From Caryophanales bacterium UBA3835 (GTDB lineage Bacteria > Bacillota_I > Bacilli_A > RFN20 > CAG-826): a DNA stretch of 53,599 nucleotides. Position numbers and translations under genes: made by a program. The stretch is from NCBI GenBank assembly GCA_002392945.1, contig DGHZ01000010.1, forward strand, positions 1-53,599. Direction: 5' to 3'. Below the pieces are notes generated by a model that was not told the DNA's origin, did not search any database, and worked only from the letters and a program-made list of their open reading frames with translations. Below are positions 16,054 to 23,938 of this stretch, piece after piece. Position 1 is the stretch's first letter, and the number at the start of each line of letters is the position of its first letter.

Positions 16054-16082
16054 TTGAAATCTTATTGCTAATTACGTACATT
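16054..16082 (+). promoter_or_regulatory. Promoter of the structured RNA
   Basis: TTGAAA (16054-16059), 17 nt, TACATT (16077-16082). A TTGACA at 16039-16044 lacks a good partner -10. Confidence 0.55.
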
Positions 16083-16088
16083 AATAGT

Positions 16089-16256
16089 TGTTCATCGTTA
16101 AAATGATGAATAATTACTTAAGCAAGAACAAAATTGGGGGCCTTTATCAATTGTCATGGTAAAGGAAGAGTGAGGCCAATTAGCATATATAAGCAAGTCG
16201 GGTTGTGACAAAATCGTTTGCTGAAAAGAGGATGGGCTAAACACATCCTCGTTTTT
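16089..16256 (+). ncRNA. Putative structured small RNA, unidentified
   Basis: About 168 nt between a sigma-A-like promoter and a strong terminator, with no open reading frame. Predicted elements in order: hairpin TTCATC/GATGAA; a compound arm in which AATTGG pairs with CCAATT and encloses CCTTTATCA/TGGTAAAGG (9 bp); a possible AGCAA/TTGCT helix around GGGTTGTGAC; then GAGGATG/CATCCTC plus T run. It converges on pepF and has no gene downstream, so a trans-acting RNA is more likely than a leader. I could not match it to tmRNA, SRP RNA or RNase P; a 6S-like role is not excluded. Confidence 0.55.
16228..16256 (+). terminator. Terminator of the structured RNA
   Basis: Perfect 7-bp stem GAGGATG/CATCCTC, 9-nt loop, then GTTTTT. 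Confidence 0.85.
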
Positions 16257-16282
16257 ATTAACTTTGATTCAATCAATATAAT

Positions 16283-16313
16283 AAAAGCGTAGGCTCTCAA
16301 TTCCTACGCTTTT
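16283..16313 (-). terminator. Terminator of pepF
   Basis: 11-bp stem AAAAGCGTAGG/CCTACGCTTTT, usable on both strands, immediately after the pepF stop. Confidence 0.85.
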
Positions 16314-16319
16314 CTTATA

Positions 16320-18029
16320 CTAGAACTTTGAAGTATCAAACTCTTTAAGAACTTTGAGAAGTGGGTGAATATTCTTTTTCACATTTCCTTCTTCAAATGG
16401 ATTTCTTAAATGTACTTTTTCTAGTAAACCAGTAAATGGAAGCGTTCCACCTAATTTACAGAGTTTGACATATTTCTTCCAAGCTTTTTCATGGTTTTTA
16501 AGATCTTCCGCTAAAAATTGGAAGGCCACCACTTGAGCAAGAGTGTAATCAATGTAGTAGAATGGGGTTCCAAAGACATGAGATTGTCTCATCCATCTAG
16601 TACCTTTATTCATAGTTGGACAATAGTCATATCTAGAATGTGGGAGGTTGATGGATTCAATTTCTTTATATTTAGCACATCTTTCTTTGTGAGTAGCGTT
16701 AGGATGCTCATAGACCCAGTGTTGGAATTCATCAATGGTAATACCATATGGTAAGAATTCAATCGCATCACATAAATGAGAATATTTATATTTTTCAGCA
16801 TCTTTACCAAAGAATAAATTCATATATGGCCAGGTAAAGAATTCCATACTCATAGAGTGAATTTCACAGCTCTCTAAAGTAGGATTTTGATATTCTGGAA
16901 TTTTAATTCCACTACTGAGGTAAGCTTGGAAAGCGTGACCTCCTTCGTGACAAAGAACATTCACATCCCCTTCAGTGCCGTTGAAGTTAGAGAAGATGAA
17001 CGGGGTTTTATATTCTGAGAAATATGTACAATATCCTCCAGGAGCTTTACCTGCTCTAGCATCTAAATCCATCAAATGATTGTCTATCATTAAATGAATG
17101 AAGTCAGCGGATTCCTTAGACATTTTTTCATACATCGTTTTAGCGTGTCCCACTAAGACTTTAGAATCGCCAACTGGAGTTGGATTACCGCTTAAGAATT
17201 TAAGATTATAGTCAAATGTTTGAGGGTCTTTAATTCCTAATCCTTTCATTTGGGCTTTATAAAGTTTTTGAGCGATAGGGACTACTTCTTCTCTAATTTG
17301 GTCTCTATAGCCTTTTACCATCTTCGCGCTATAGTCGGTCCTACCTAAACGGATATAACCAAGTTCAATAAAGTTCTTATAACCAAGTTTTTTGGCCATT
17401 CCATCTCTTAGATGGACTAATTTATCATAGATATCACCAATTTCTTTTTCGTGTTCACCCATCCATTTGTCCATCGCAATACTAGCTTCTTTTCTAGTTT
17501 CTCGATCTTTATCAGACATAAATTTACCAAGTTGAGATAAGTTATAAACTTGTCCTCTAAATTCGATTTGGGCAGTTCCTAATACTTCATCATATTTTGA
17601 AGTTAATTTGTTCTCTTCAATCAAATCAGGAATAATTTTTGGATCAAACGCTTTTTGGTTATTCTCATAGATTTTAAAAAGATATTTTCCATAAATCTTT
17701 TCTAAATCTTTACGATATTTAGCTTTTAAAAGAATCTTTTCAAATTCATTGGAATATTTAGAAAATACTGGGCTTAGCTCATCAACTTTATCTTGAGCAT
17801 TCTTATAGATTTTGTTTCTTGTATCTAAAGAATATTTCACGGAAATAACACCAACATCTGTAGAAAGTTCAGACATGTATTTATTCCAATGCTTAACAGC
17901 AAGTTTCGCGGTAAGGGCACTGCCACATTCCTCTAAATCCTTAATCAAAGATTCCATCTTATTAATGGTTCTTTTTTCAGTAGGTACCCTAAAAGGGTAT
18001 TCTTCAAATTTTAAGTTTTTATCTTTCAT
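16320..18029 (-). CDS. pepF: M3 family oligoendopeptidase F
   Basis: 569 residues, normal for the shorter M3 oligoendopeptidases, which cleave peptides of about 7-20 residues in the cytosol. The zinc site is HEGGHAFQAYLSS (the HExxH motif with both His ligands and the catalytic Glu), and the third ligand Glu lies in ESCEIHSMSMEFF. A conserved His/Tyr-rich substrate loop (FGTPFYYIDYTLAQ) follows. AAGGAG precedes the ATG. It lies 11 nt behind gpmI and is probably co-transcribed with it. Confidence 0.93.
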   Translation of the reverse strand: MKDKNLKFEEYPFRVPTEKRTINKMESLIKDLEECGSALTAKLAVKHWNKYMSELSTDVGVISVKYSLDTRNKIYKNAQDKVDELSPVFSKYSNEFEKILLKAKYRKDLEKIYGKYLFKIYENNQKAFDPKIIPDLIEENKLTSKYDEVLGTAQIEFRGQVYNLSQLGKFMSDKDRETRKEASIAMDKWMGEHEKEIGDIYDKLVHLRDGMAKKLGYKNFIELGYIRLGRTDYSAKMVKGYRDQIREEVVPIAQKLYKAQMKGLGIKDPQTFDYNLKFLSGNPTPVGDSKVLVGHAKTMYEKMSKESADFIHLMIDNHLMDLDARAGKAPGGYCTYFSEYKTPFIFSNFNGTEGDVNVLCHEGGHAFQAYLSSGIKIPEYQNPTLESCEIHSMSMEFFTWPYMNLFFGKDAEKYKYSHLCDAIEFLPYGITIDEFQHWVYEHPNATHKERCAKYKEIESINLPHSRYDYCPTMNKGTRWMRQSHVFGTPFYYIDYTLAQVVAFQFLAEDLKNHEKAWKKYVKLCKLGGTLPFTGLLEKVHLRNPFEEGNVKKNIHPLLKVLKEFDTSKF

Positions 18030-18040
18030 GGATTTTCTCC

Positions 18041-19648
18041 TTATTTTTCAATTAATGACTCACCAGTCATTTCTTTAGGTTTCTCCACTCCTAAGAGTTC
18101 TAAGATAGTAGGAGCAATATCGGCTAACTTGCCTTCTTTTTGTCTAAGTTTTAAACCGACTCTATTAATACAGAATGGCACTAAGTTAGTAGTATGAGCA
18201 GTCATTGGTTTACCGTTTTCATCTAAGATTTCTTCAGCGTTACCATGGTCTGCTGTCACTAAGAGAGTTCCACCATTTTCATCACACCACTTAATGATTT
18301 CACCAACACAATGGTCAACCGTTTCAACGGCTTTAACACAAGCATCATGAACCGCAGTATGACCAACCATATCACAGTTAGCGAAGTTTAAGATGACAAC
18401 ATCTAAATCATGTTTATTTAATTCTTTAAGTAGAGCTTCAAGCACTAATGGTGCACTCATTTCTGGTTGCATATCATAAGTAGGAACTTTAGGAGAGTTA
18501 ATTAATACTCTTCTACATCCCTGAAGTTCAGGACGTTCTACTCCATCAAAGTTCATCGTCCCATCAAAGAAGAAAGTGACATGAGCGTATTTCTCAGTTT
18601 CCGCAATTCTTAATTGAGTGAAACCTTTATCAGCTAAATATTGACCTAAGATGTTATTAAGTTTTTGAGGTTCAAAAGCGATAACACCTTTAACGCTATC
18701 GGCGTATTTCATCGTACAAACATAGAAAATATTTTTTAATGCATGTGCAGGTTTATATGGCTTCCAAGCTAAAGAACCATCATCTTTTTTAATAGGATAC
18801 TCATAGAAATCTGGATTAGTGAATAAAGTTGAGATTTGAATCGCTCTATCTGGACGATAATTCATAAAAATAATCGCATCGTTATCAGAGATTCTTCCAT
18901 CAACTTTAGCGTTATAGTGAGGAATTAAGAATTCATCACTGCTAGCCTTACCTAATTTTGGTAATTCTTCGTTATATTCATATTTGAAGAAGTCATGATA
19001 ATCATCAAAACTTGGGCCATCATGATCCACCATTAAGCGATAATGAACATCAACACGGTCCATGTTTTTATCTCTATCCATGCCCCAATATCTACCACCA
19101 ATATCAGCAATATGACCAAAATGTAATTCATTCATCTTCTTTTGAATCATATCAACGTATTTAACGCCAGCTTGAGGATCGACATCTCTTCCATCCATAA
19201 AGCAGTGCATATAGACATCGTCTAATCCACTTTTAGCGGCGAGTTCAATAATGGCTAATATGTGATTGATGTGAGAGTGAACTCCACCATCACTAACTAA
19301 ACCAAAGATGTGTAACTTTGAGTGATATTTTTTCGCGTGTTCAATGGCAGCTAAATATTTCTCGTTTTTGAAGAAGTCGCCATCTTTAATCGACTTATTA
19401 ATAAGGGTTAAAGATTGATAAACAATTCTTCCTGCTCCCATATTCATATGTCCGACTTCTGAGTTACCCATTTGCCCATCAGGAAGTCCGACATATTCTC
19501 CAGAAGCATTAATTTCTGTATAAGAATATTTCTTAAAATAAGCATCTAGATTTGGCTTTTTGGCATCGTAAACGGCGTTGCCAACTGGGTTATGTCTAAT
19601 TCCATAACCATCCATGATGCAAAGAATGACTGGTTTTTTATTTTCCAT
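18041..19648 (-). CDS. gpmI: 2,3-bisphosphoglycerate-independent phosphoglycerate mutase
   Basis: 535 residues. It interconverts 3- and 2-phosphoglycerate in glycolysis, using two Mn ions. The N-terminal CIMDGYG provides a metal ligand. GNSEVGHMNMGAGR carries the catalytic Ser. GRDVDPQAGVKY and LVTADHGNAEE complete the alkaline-phosphatase-fold active site. I start at ATG 19648 because AAAGGAC precedes it; the longer frame to 19666 lacks support. The promoter TTGAGA-17 nt-TACAAT is at 19676-19704. First gene of a gpmI-pepF unit. Confidence 0.97.
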   Translation of the reverse strand: MENKKPVILCIMDGYGIRHNPVGNAVYDAKKPNLDAYFKKYSYTEINASGEYVGLPDGQMGNSEVGHMNMGAGRIVYQSLTLINKSIKDGDFFKNEKYLAAIEHAKKYHSKLHIFGLVSDGGVHSHINHILAIIELAAKSGLDDVYMHCFMDGRDVDPQAGVKYVDMIQKKMNELHFGHIADIGGRYWGMDRDKNMDRVDVHYRLMVDHDGPSFDDYHDFFKYEYNEELPKLGKASSDEFLIPHYNAKVDGRISDNDAIIFMNYRPDRAIQISTLFTNPDFYEYPIKKDDGSLAWKPYKPAHALKNIFYVCTMKYADSVKGVIAFEPQKLNNILGQYLADKGFTQLRIAETEKYAHVTFFFDGTMNFDGVERPELQGCRRVLINSPKVPTYDMQPEMSAPLVLEALLKELNKHDLDVVILNFANCDMVGHTAVHDACVKAVETVDHCVGEIIKWCDENGGTLLVTADHGNAEEILDENGKPMTAHTTNLVPFCINRVGLKLRQKEGKLADIAPTILELLGVEKPKEMTGESLIEK

Positions 19649-19675
19649 AATATTTGTCCTTTCCAAGGCGATATA

Positions 19676-19704
19676 ATTGTAAAAGAAAATTTATTTTCTC
19701 TCAA
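19676..19704 (-). promoter_or_regulatory. gpmI promoter with internal palindrome
   Basis: Minus strand TTGAGA (19699-19704), 17 nt, TACAAT (19676-19681). The spacer contains an AGAAAATTTATTTTCT inverted repeat (19684-19699) that could bind a regulator. Confidence 0.6.
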
Positions 19705-19802
19705 GCAATATACTCAACAAAAAGAAATAATAATTAATTAGGGTTATTAAATTACCACTATTTTTCAGTGTTAGTAGGGTAATACTGTTAAAAAATGATG
19801 AT

Positions 19803-19831
19803 TTGACCTATATTATCTTTCGTGATAATAT
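19803..19831 (+). promoter_or_regulatory. Promoter of the HAD phosphatase gene
   Basis: TTGACC (19803-19808), 17 nt, TAATAT (19826-19831). Upstream, ATTACC/GGTAAT arms (about 19750-19784) form an imperfect inverted repeat. Confidence 0.7.
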
Positions 19832-19849
19832 ACCTAACGAGGTAAAATT

Positions 19850-20680
19850 ATGGCCAAACCAATATTAGGAATCATGTATGACTTTGATAAAACATTGTCC
19901 ACGACTGATATGCAAAATTATTCCTTTATTCCGATGGTGGGAATGACTCCAGAAGAATTCTGGGGGGCAACCGGTGAATTTAGTGAAAAATCAGGATGTG
20001 AAAGAATACTTTCATACATGTATATGATGATTGCAAAAGCAAAAGAAAAAGGAATTAAACTTACCCGTGAAGTATTAAGAGAATGTGGTAAATCGATTAA
20101 ATACCATCCAGGAGTTTCAACTTGGTTCACAAGAATTAACGAATACGGAAAGCAAAAAGGGGTTAAGGTTGAACACTATTTAGTCTCAAGCGGAACTAAA
20201 GAGATTTTAGAAGGGTGCTCAATCTATGACTGCTTCACCAATGTATATGGATGTGAATTCTATTATGAAAATGGTGTGCCTGTGTGGCCAAAACTTGCGA
20301 TTAACTACACCCAGAAAACTCAATTCTTCTTTAGAATCGCTAAAGGAGTTACTGATGTCAGAGACGATAATGCCGTTAATGAAAAAAATAGAGATGGCTT
20401 AAGAATTCCATACACCAATATTGCTTATATCGGAGATGGAATGACCGATGTCGCTTGCATGACTCTAGTAAATAAGAACAAGGGCTACTCCATTGGTGTT
20501 TATACTGAAGACAACAAAGAAAAAGTTGCTCAAATTAGAAAAGACCAAAGATGTAAATTCGTTGTTAAAGCTGATTATTCTAAAGACTCAGATATGGAGA
20601 AAGTCTTCAAATTAATCATTGATGACATCGCCACAAGAGCGGACTTAGAAGCTAAAGAACTCGCTCTAGCAAATAAATAA
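19850..20680 (+). CDS. HAD superfamily phosphatase
   Basis: 276 residues. Motif I MYDFDKTLS gives the nucleophile Asp12 and Asp14, the cap follows, motif II is LVSSGTKEIL, and motif IV is YIGDGMTDVACM with the Mg-binding Asp pair. The architecture resembles phosphoserine-phosphatase-like HAD enzymes, but the substrate is unknown. GAGGT precedes the ATG and a classical promoter is present. It is a single-gene unit with its own terminator, divergent from gpmI. Confidence 0.87.
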   Translation: MAKPILGIMYDFDKTLSTTDMQNYSFIPMVGMTPEEFWGATGEFSEKSGCERILSYMYMMIAKAKEKGIKLTREVLRECGKSIKYHPGVSTWFTRINEYGKQKGVKVEHYLVSSGTKEILEGCSIYDCFTNVYGCEFYYENGVPVWPKLAINYTQKTQFFFRIAKGVTDVRDDNAVNEKNRDGLRIPYTNIAYIGDGMTDVACMTLVNKNKGYSIGVYTEDNKEKVAQIRKDQRCKFVVKADYSKDSDMEKVFKLIIDDIATRADLEAKELALANK

Positions 20681-20695
20681 TTATCAAATCAAAAT

Positions 20696-20727
20696 AATAG
20701 ACCGAATTAATTTGGTCTATTTTTTTA
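20696..20727 (+). terminator. Terminator of the HAD gene
   Basis: 13-bp stem AATAGACCGAATT/AATTTGGTCTATT followed by a T run. Confidence 0.88.
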
Positions 20728-20763
20728 TACATTTTTAACTATGAGAGTGATACATTATTATGT

Positions 20764-21141
20764 ATGGAAATCAAAGTTGGAGATGTTGTAATCGGTAAAG
20801 TTAACCAGATAAGACCATATGCCTTATTTTTAACTTTTGAAACTGGTCAAAACGGTTTATTACATATCTCAGAACTATCTGATAAATATATTCGAGACAT
20901 TGAAAAATTCGGAACTGTTGGAGACGAGCTAAAAGTGAAAGTACTTTCTATTGATCCTCAAAACGGATTTTTAAGAGTGTCATATAAAGCTATTCCAGAA
21001 GAAGAAAGATATAACACTCATGATGAATCAGTCCACCACTTCGCGCAATTCGATGAGGCGGACTTCCATGACTTAGAAGAAAAACTTCCAGAATGGATTA
21101 GTGAAACATTAAAGAAAGCAGAGGAAGAAAAAGATGATTAA
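20764..21141 (+). CDS. yugI: S1 domain RNA-binding protein (YugI/CvfD-like)
   Basis: 125 residues. One S1 fold spans residues 1-75: GDVVIGKVNQIRPYALFLTF, then GLLHISELSDKYI and VKVLSIDPQNGFLRVSYK. An acidic helical tail follows. This matches general stress protein 13 (YugI/CvfD), a ribosome-associated post-transcriptional regulator in Firmicutes. It overlaps pgi by 8 nt, which mirrors the yugI-pgi neighbourhood in Bacillus. TACATT is 7 nt before the ATG and no Shine-Dalgarno is seen, so leaderless initiation is possible. Confidence 0.87.
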   Translation: MEIKVGDVVIGKVNQIRPYALFLTFETGQNGLLHISELSDKYIRDIEKFGTVGDELKVKVLSIDPQNGFLRVSYKAIPEEERYNTHDESVHHFAQFDEADFHDLEEKLPEWISETLKKAEEEKDD

Positions 21142-22414
21142 AGTTGACGTTAGTAATGTCATTAGTGAAACTGAAATTGCTAAATATCAAGGTCAAGTCA
21201 CACGTATCAACAAAATGATTGATGACCGTTCTGGCCCAGGAAATGATTATTTAGGTTGGACCACTTGGCCAAAAGATTACGATAAAGAAGAATTAGTTAG
21301 ACTATTAGAGGACGCCAAATATGTCAGAGAACATTTTGACGTATTAGTAGTCGCTGGCATCGGAGGAAGTTATTTAGGAGCAAAATGCGCCTTAGATGCT
21401 TTAAAAGGATTAAAAAGTAGCGATAAACCAGAAATTATTTTCATGGGTCAAACATTCTCTCCAAATTACACTCACCAAGTTTTAGAGTACCTAAAAGATA
21501 AAAACTTCGCTATTAATGTTATTTCTAAAAGTGGCACCACCACTGAAACCTCAATTGCCTTTAGATTATTAAAAGACTTACTTGAGAAAAAAGTTGGTAA
21601 AGAAAAAGCGAGAAAAGCAATCTATGCTGTTACTGATAAAGAAAAAGGTGCTTTAAAAACATTATGTAATAATGAAGGCTACTCCACCTACGTCTTACCA
21701 GGAAATATTGGTGGTAGATATAGCGTTTTAACTCCAGTTGGATTATTCCCACTTGCAGTTGCTGGAGTGGATGTTAAAGCCATGTTAGAAGGTTCATTAA
21801 AAGCTTTAAAAGATTTTGATAATGATGACCTTAAAACTAATATCGCTTATCGCTATGCGGTATCTAGAGATTATATGTACCGTCATAATCGCCCAGTAGA
21901 AATGTTTGTAACTTATGAACCACAAATGTCTCAACTTTCTGAATGGCTTAAGCAACTCTTTGGAGAAAGCGAAGGTAAAGAAAAGAAAGGTTTATTACCA
22001 ACTAGTGCCACTTTTTCTACCGATTTACACTCTTTAGGTCAATTTATTCAAGACGGTTCACCACTTCTATTTGAAACCATCGTTAACATTGTTACTCCTG
22101 AACTTGATGTTACGATTCCAAGCGACAAAGATGATCTTGATGGTTTAAATTATTTAGCCGGAAAGAAATTATCTTTTGTTAATCAAAATGCTTTCCAAGG
22201 AACTTTAAAAGCTCATCAAGAAGATGGAGGGGTGCCTTGTAATATCATCACTATTGATAGACTAGATGCTTATACTCTTGGTTATTTATTCTATTTCTTT
22301 ATGAGAGCCTGTGCGATGAGTGCCTATTTATTAGACATCAATCCATTTAATCAACCAGGCGTGGAAATTTATAAGAAAAACATGTTCCACTTACTAGGTA
22401 AAAAAGGTTACTAA
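21134..22414 (+). CDS. pgi: Glucose-6-phosphate isomerase
   Basis: 426 residues, the short bacillary length. It interconverts glucose 6-phosphate and fructose 6-phosphate. VVAGIGGSYLGAKCALDAL and VISKSGTTTETSIAF bind the sugar phosphate. The signatures GGRYSVLTPVGLFPLAVAG and, near the end, NPFNQPGVEIYKKNMF are intact, with catalytic Glu and Lys in the expected places. Translationally coupled to yugI, terminated by the hairpin at 22437. Confidence 0.97.
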   Translation: MIKVDVSNVISETEIAKYQGQVTRINKMIDDRSGPGNDYLGWTTWPKDYDKEELVRLLEDAKYVREHFDVLVVAGIGGSYLGAKCALDALKGLKSSDKPEIIFMGQTFSPNYTHQVLEYLKDKNFAINVISKSGTTTETSIAFRLLKDLLEKKVGKEKARKAIYAVTDKEKGALKTLCNNEGYSTYVLPGNIGGRYSVLTPVGLFPLAVAGVDVKAMLEGSLKALKDFDNDDLKTNIAYRYAVSRDYMYRHNRPVEMFVTYEPQMSQLSEWLKQLFGESEGKEKKGLLPTSATFSTDLHSLGQFIQDGSPLLFETIVNIVTPELDVTIPSDKDDLDGLNYLAGKKLSFVNQNAFQGTLKAHQEDGGVPCNIITIDRLDAYTLGYLFYFFMRACAMSAYLLDINPFNQPGVEIYKKNMFHLLGKKGY

Positions 22415-22436
22415 ACTATAATAGTTTTTATGCTCA

Positions 22437-22467
22437 AAAAGTCGCTTCTCAAAAAGGCGATTTTTTT
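22437..22467 (+). terminator. Terminator of yugI-pgi
   Basis: 9-bp stem AAAAGTCGC/GCGATTTTT with one G-T pair, 11-nt loop and T run. Confidence 0.75.
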
Positions 22468-22520
22468 ATTGATTTAACTAGGGCATAATGGTATATTATT
22501 GCTTGCGTATCTGCAAAAGC

Positions 22521-22596
22521 GGATGCTTAGCTCAGCTGGGAGAGCATCGCCTTTACACGGCGGAGGTCGGGGGTTCGAGCCCCTCAGCATCCACCA
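22521..22596 (+). tRNA. tRNA-Val (TAC)
   Basis: 76 nt, encoded CCA, GGATGCT/AGCATCC acceptor, anticodon loop TTTACAC. First of a five-tRNA cluster. Confidence 0.95.
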
Positions 22597-22622
22597 ATAA
22601 CGCGAAGCTATACCAATTAAAT

Positions 22623-22706
22623 GGAGGGGTAGCGAAGAGGCTAAACGCGGCTGACTGTAAATCAGCTCCTTCGGGTTCGGCGGTTCGAATCTGCCCCCCT
22701 CCACCA
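22623..22706 (+). tRNA. tRNA-Tyr (GTA)
   Basis: 84 nt with long variable arm and encoded CCA; anticodon stem GCTGA/TCAGC around CTGTAAA. Confidence 0.95.
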
Positions 22707-22711
22707 CAAGT

Positions 22712-22787
22712 TGGGGTGTAGCCAAGAGGTAAGGCAACAGACTTTGACTCTGTCATCTCGGTGGTTCGATCCCACCCACCCCAGCCA
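22712..22787 (+). tRNA. tRNA-Gln (TTG)
   Basis: Encoded CCA, TGGGGTG/CACCCCA acceptor, anticodon stem ACAGA/TCTGT around CTTTGAC. Confidence 0.94.
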
Positions 22788-22792
22788 ATGAT

Positions 22793-22868
22793 GACTCGCT
22801 AGCTCAGCCGGTAGAGCACTTGACTTTTAATCAAGGGGTCCGGAGTTCGAATCTCCGGCGAGTCACCA
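22793..22868 (+). tRNA. tRNA-Lys (TTT)
   Basis: 76 nt, encoded CCA, GACTCGC/GCGAGTC acceptor, anticodon stem CTTGA/TCAAG around CTTTTAA. Confidence 0.95.
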
Positions 22869-22877
22869 ATTAATAGT

Positions 22878-22965
22878 GCCCAGGTGGCGGAATAGGTAGA
22901 CGCACAAGACTTAAAATCTTGCGGTTGTATAAACCGTACCGGTTCGATTCCGGTCCCGGGCACCA
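22878..22965 (+). tRNA. tRNA-Leu (TAA)
   Basis: 88 nt with long variable arm and encoded CCA; CAAGA/TCTTG around CTTAAAA. Last of the cluster. Confidence 0.95.
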
Positions 22966-22974
22966 AAATTGTAA

Positions 22975-23003
22975 AAAACCCTGATCCATTCAGGGTTTTA
23001 ATT
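22975..23003. terminator. Bidirectional terminator, tRNA cluster and membrane operon
   Basis: 10-bp stem AAAACCCTGA/TCAGGGTTTT with a 5-nt loop, overlapping the stop codon of the minus-strand gene at 22998. Confidence 0.85.
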
Positions 23004-23405
23004 TACTTTTTTATGTCGATATTTAATTTTATTAAATAGAGCCTTTATTCCAATAGTAATTCCAATACAAATAACAAGAAACGGAGTGCCTGGCCCTATC
23101 CAAAATAGCCAACACGCACTACCAACTGATAACATTGATATTCTTATTGCCTCATTGCCCCAACAAATAACGGCAATTAAATAAGGAACCCAAACTTCAC
23201 TTGAGACAATTAAAGCGACAAATATAAATATTAATGCAGTTCGCCAATCTCTAATATTGACCCAAATCCAAAGAAACGGAAACGCACATAAATACCAAAC
23301 CCATTTCCAAAATCTTTTGGCTTTACTAGGTTCTTGTCTAATACGAGTTTTCCACTCGTTTTGACTATTTTTAAATTTCTCTTCTACTTCTTTAAACGGC
23401 TTCAT
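22998..23405 (-). CDS. Hypothetical membrane protein, 135 aa
   Basis: Not recognised. A basic cytoplasmic N-terminus (KTRIRQEPSKAKRFWKW) is followed by three or four hydrophobic segments between residues 35 and 122 and a basic tail (KIKYRHKKVN). It is rich in Trp. It overlaps the VanZ-like gene upstream by 14 nt, so the two are translationally coupled and may act together in the membrane. No motif indicates a reaction. Confidence 0.72.
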   Translation of the reverse strand: MKPFKEVEEKFKNSQNEWKTRIRQEPSKAKRFWKWVWYLCAFPFLWIWVNIRDWRTALIFIFVALIVSSEVWVPYLIAVICWGNEAIRISMLSVGSACWLFWIGPGTPFLVICIGITIGIKALFNKIKYRHKKVN

Positions 23406-23886
23406 GTGTTTTCTTGGATTTTCTTTTCACTAAGTAATAAATCAAATAAACAATTCCAGCAAAACCAATATAACCCGCTAAGTCGATAAAGACATCAGTG
23501 AATGTGCCGTATCTGCCTGGAACAAAAGCTTGTATTAACTCACTAATAATGGCGATAATTACACCTAAGCCTAAGCAAAATAACATATTTTTCCATTTAA
23601 ATTTGTTCATTAAATAATCACTAAATACAAGCAATAAGCTTGTAAATAATCCTGATAATCCGAATAATAAAAAGTGGCCAATTAATTTCCTAAATACATA
23701 TCTAAACGTTTCCACATCAGTGATAGATATTCCGATTGCTTCTAATATTTTCATAAACCAATCACTTAAAGAAGCAGATTGAGACGCACTACCACTTCCG
23801 CCAATAGAAGATTCAACAATAATTAAAACATTCGTAGCAATAGATAATATCAAGAAGATATAAAAGAGAATTTTACGTGACTTCAT
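23392..23886 (-). CDS. VanZ-like family membrane protein
   Basis: 164 residues with four membrane segments. The VanZ-like core is visible: HFLLFGLSGLF in the first third, then ISELIQAFVPGRYGTFTDVF with the conserved Glu, Gly-Arg and Asp residues, and LAGYIGFAGIVYLIYY at the end. VanZ gives low-level teicoplanin resistance in enterococci, but most chromosomal relatives have no known role, so no resistance is inferred. No Shine-Dalgarno; TACAAT lies 10 nt before the ATG. Divergent from the kinase-NifU gene only 52 bp away. Confidence 0.83.
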   Translation of the reverse strand: MKSRKILFYIFLILSIATNVLIIVESSIGGSGSASQSASLSDWFMKILEAIGISITDVETFRYVFRKLIGHFLLFGLSGLFTSLLLVFSDYLMNKFKWKNMLFCLGLGVIIAIISELIQAFVPGRYGTFTDVFIDLAGYIGFAGIVYLIYYLVKRKSKKTHEAV

Positions 23887-23896
23887 ACAATTAATA

Positions 23897-23930
23897 ATTG
23901 TATATTAAAATAATAAAAGGGTGCTATAAT
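23897..23930. promoter_or_regulatory. Back-to-back -10 boxes of divergent genes
   Basis: Minus-strand TACAAT (23897-23902) is 10 nt from the vanZ-like ATG; plus-strand TATAAT (23925-23930) is 8 nt from the ATG at 23939. Only 52 bp separate the two genes, so the promoters must overlap. Confidence 0.55.
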
Positions 23931-23938
23931 AAGTTGCT

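Noticed and set aside
16196..16245. ZTP riboswitch resemblance (GGGTTGTGAC near the RNA 3' half)
   Set aside because: The second conserved half (CCGCC-TGGGC type) is absent and no downstream gene lies on that strand; fhs, the usual target, is elsewhere.
22474..22756. Open frames across the tRNA cluster on both strands
   Set aside because: They are read through tRNA-Val, tRNA-Tyr and tRNA-Gln; the protein sequences reflect tRNA conserved bases.
23392..23886. Glycopeptide resistance gene
   Set aside because: Only the VanZ-like fold is present; no other van genes occur, and most such chromosomal proteins have no resistance role.
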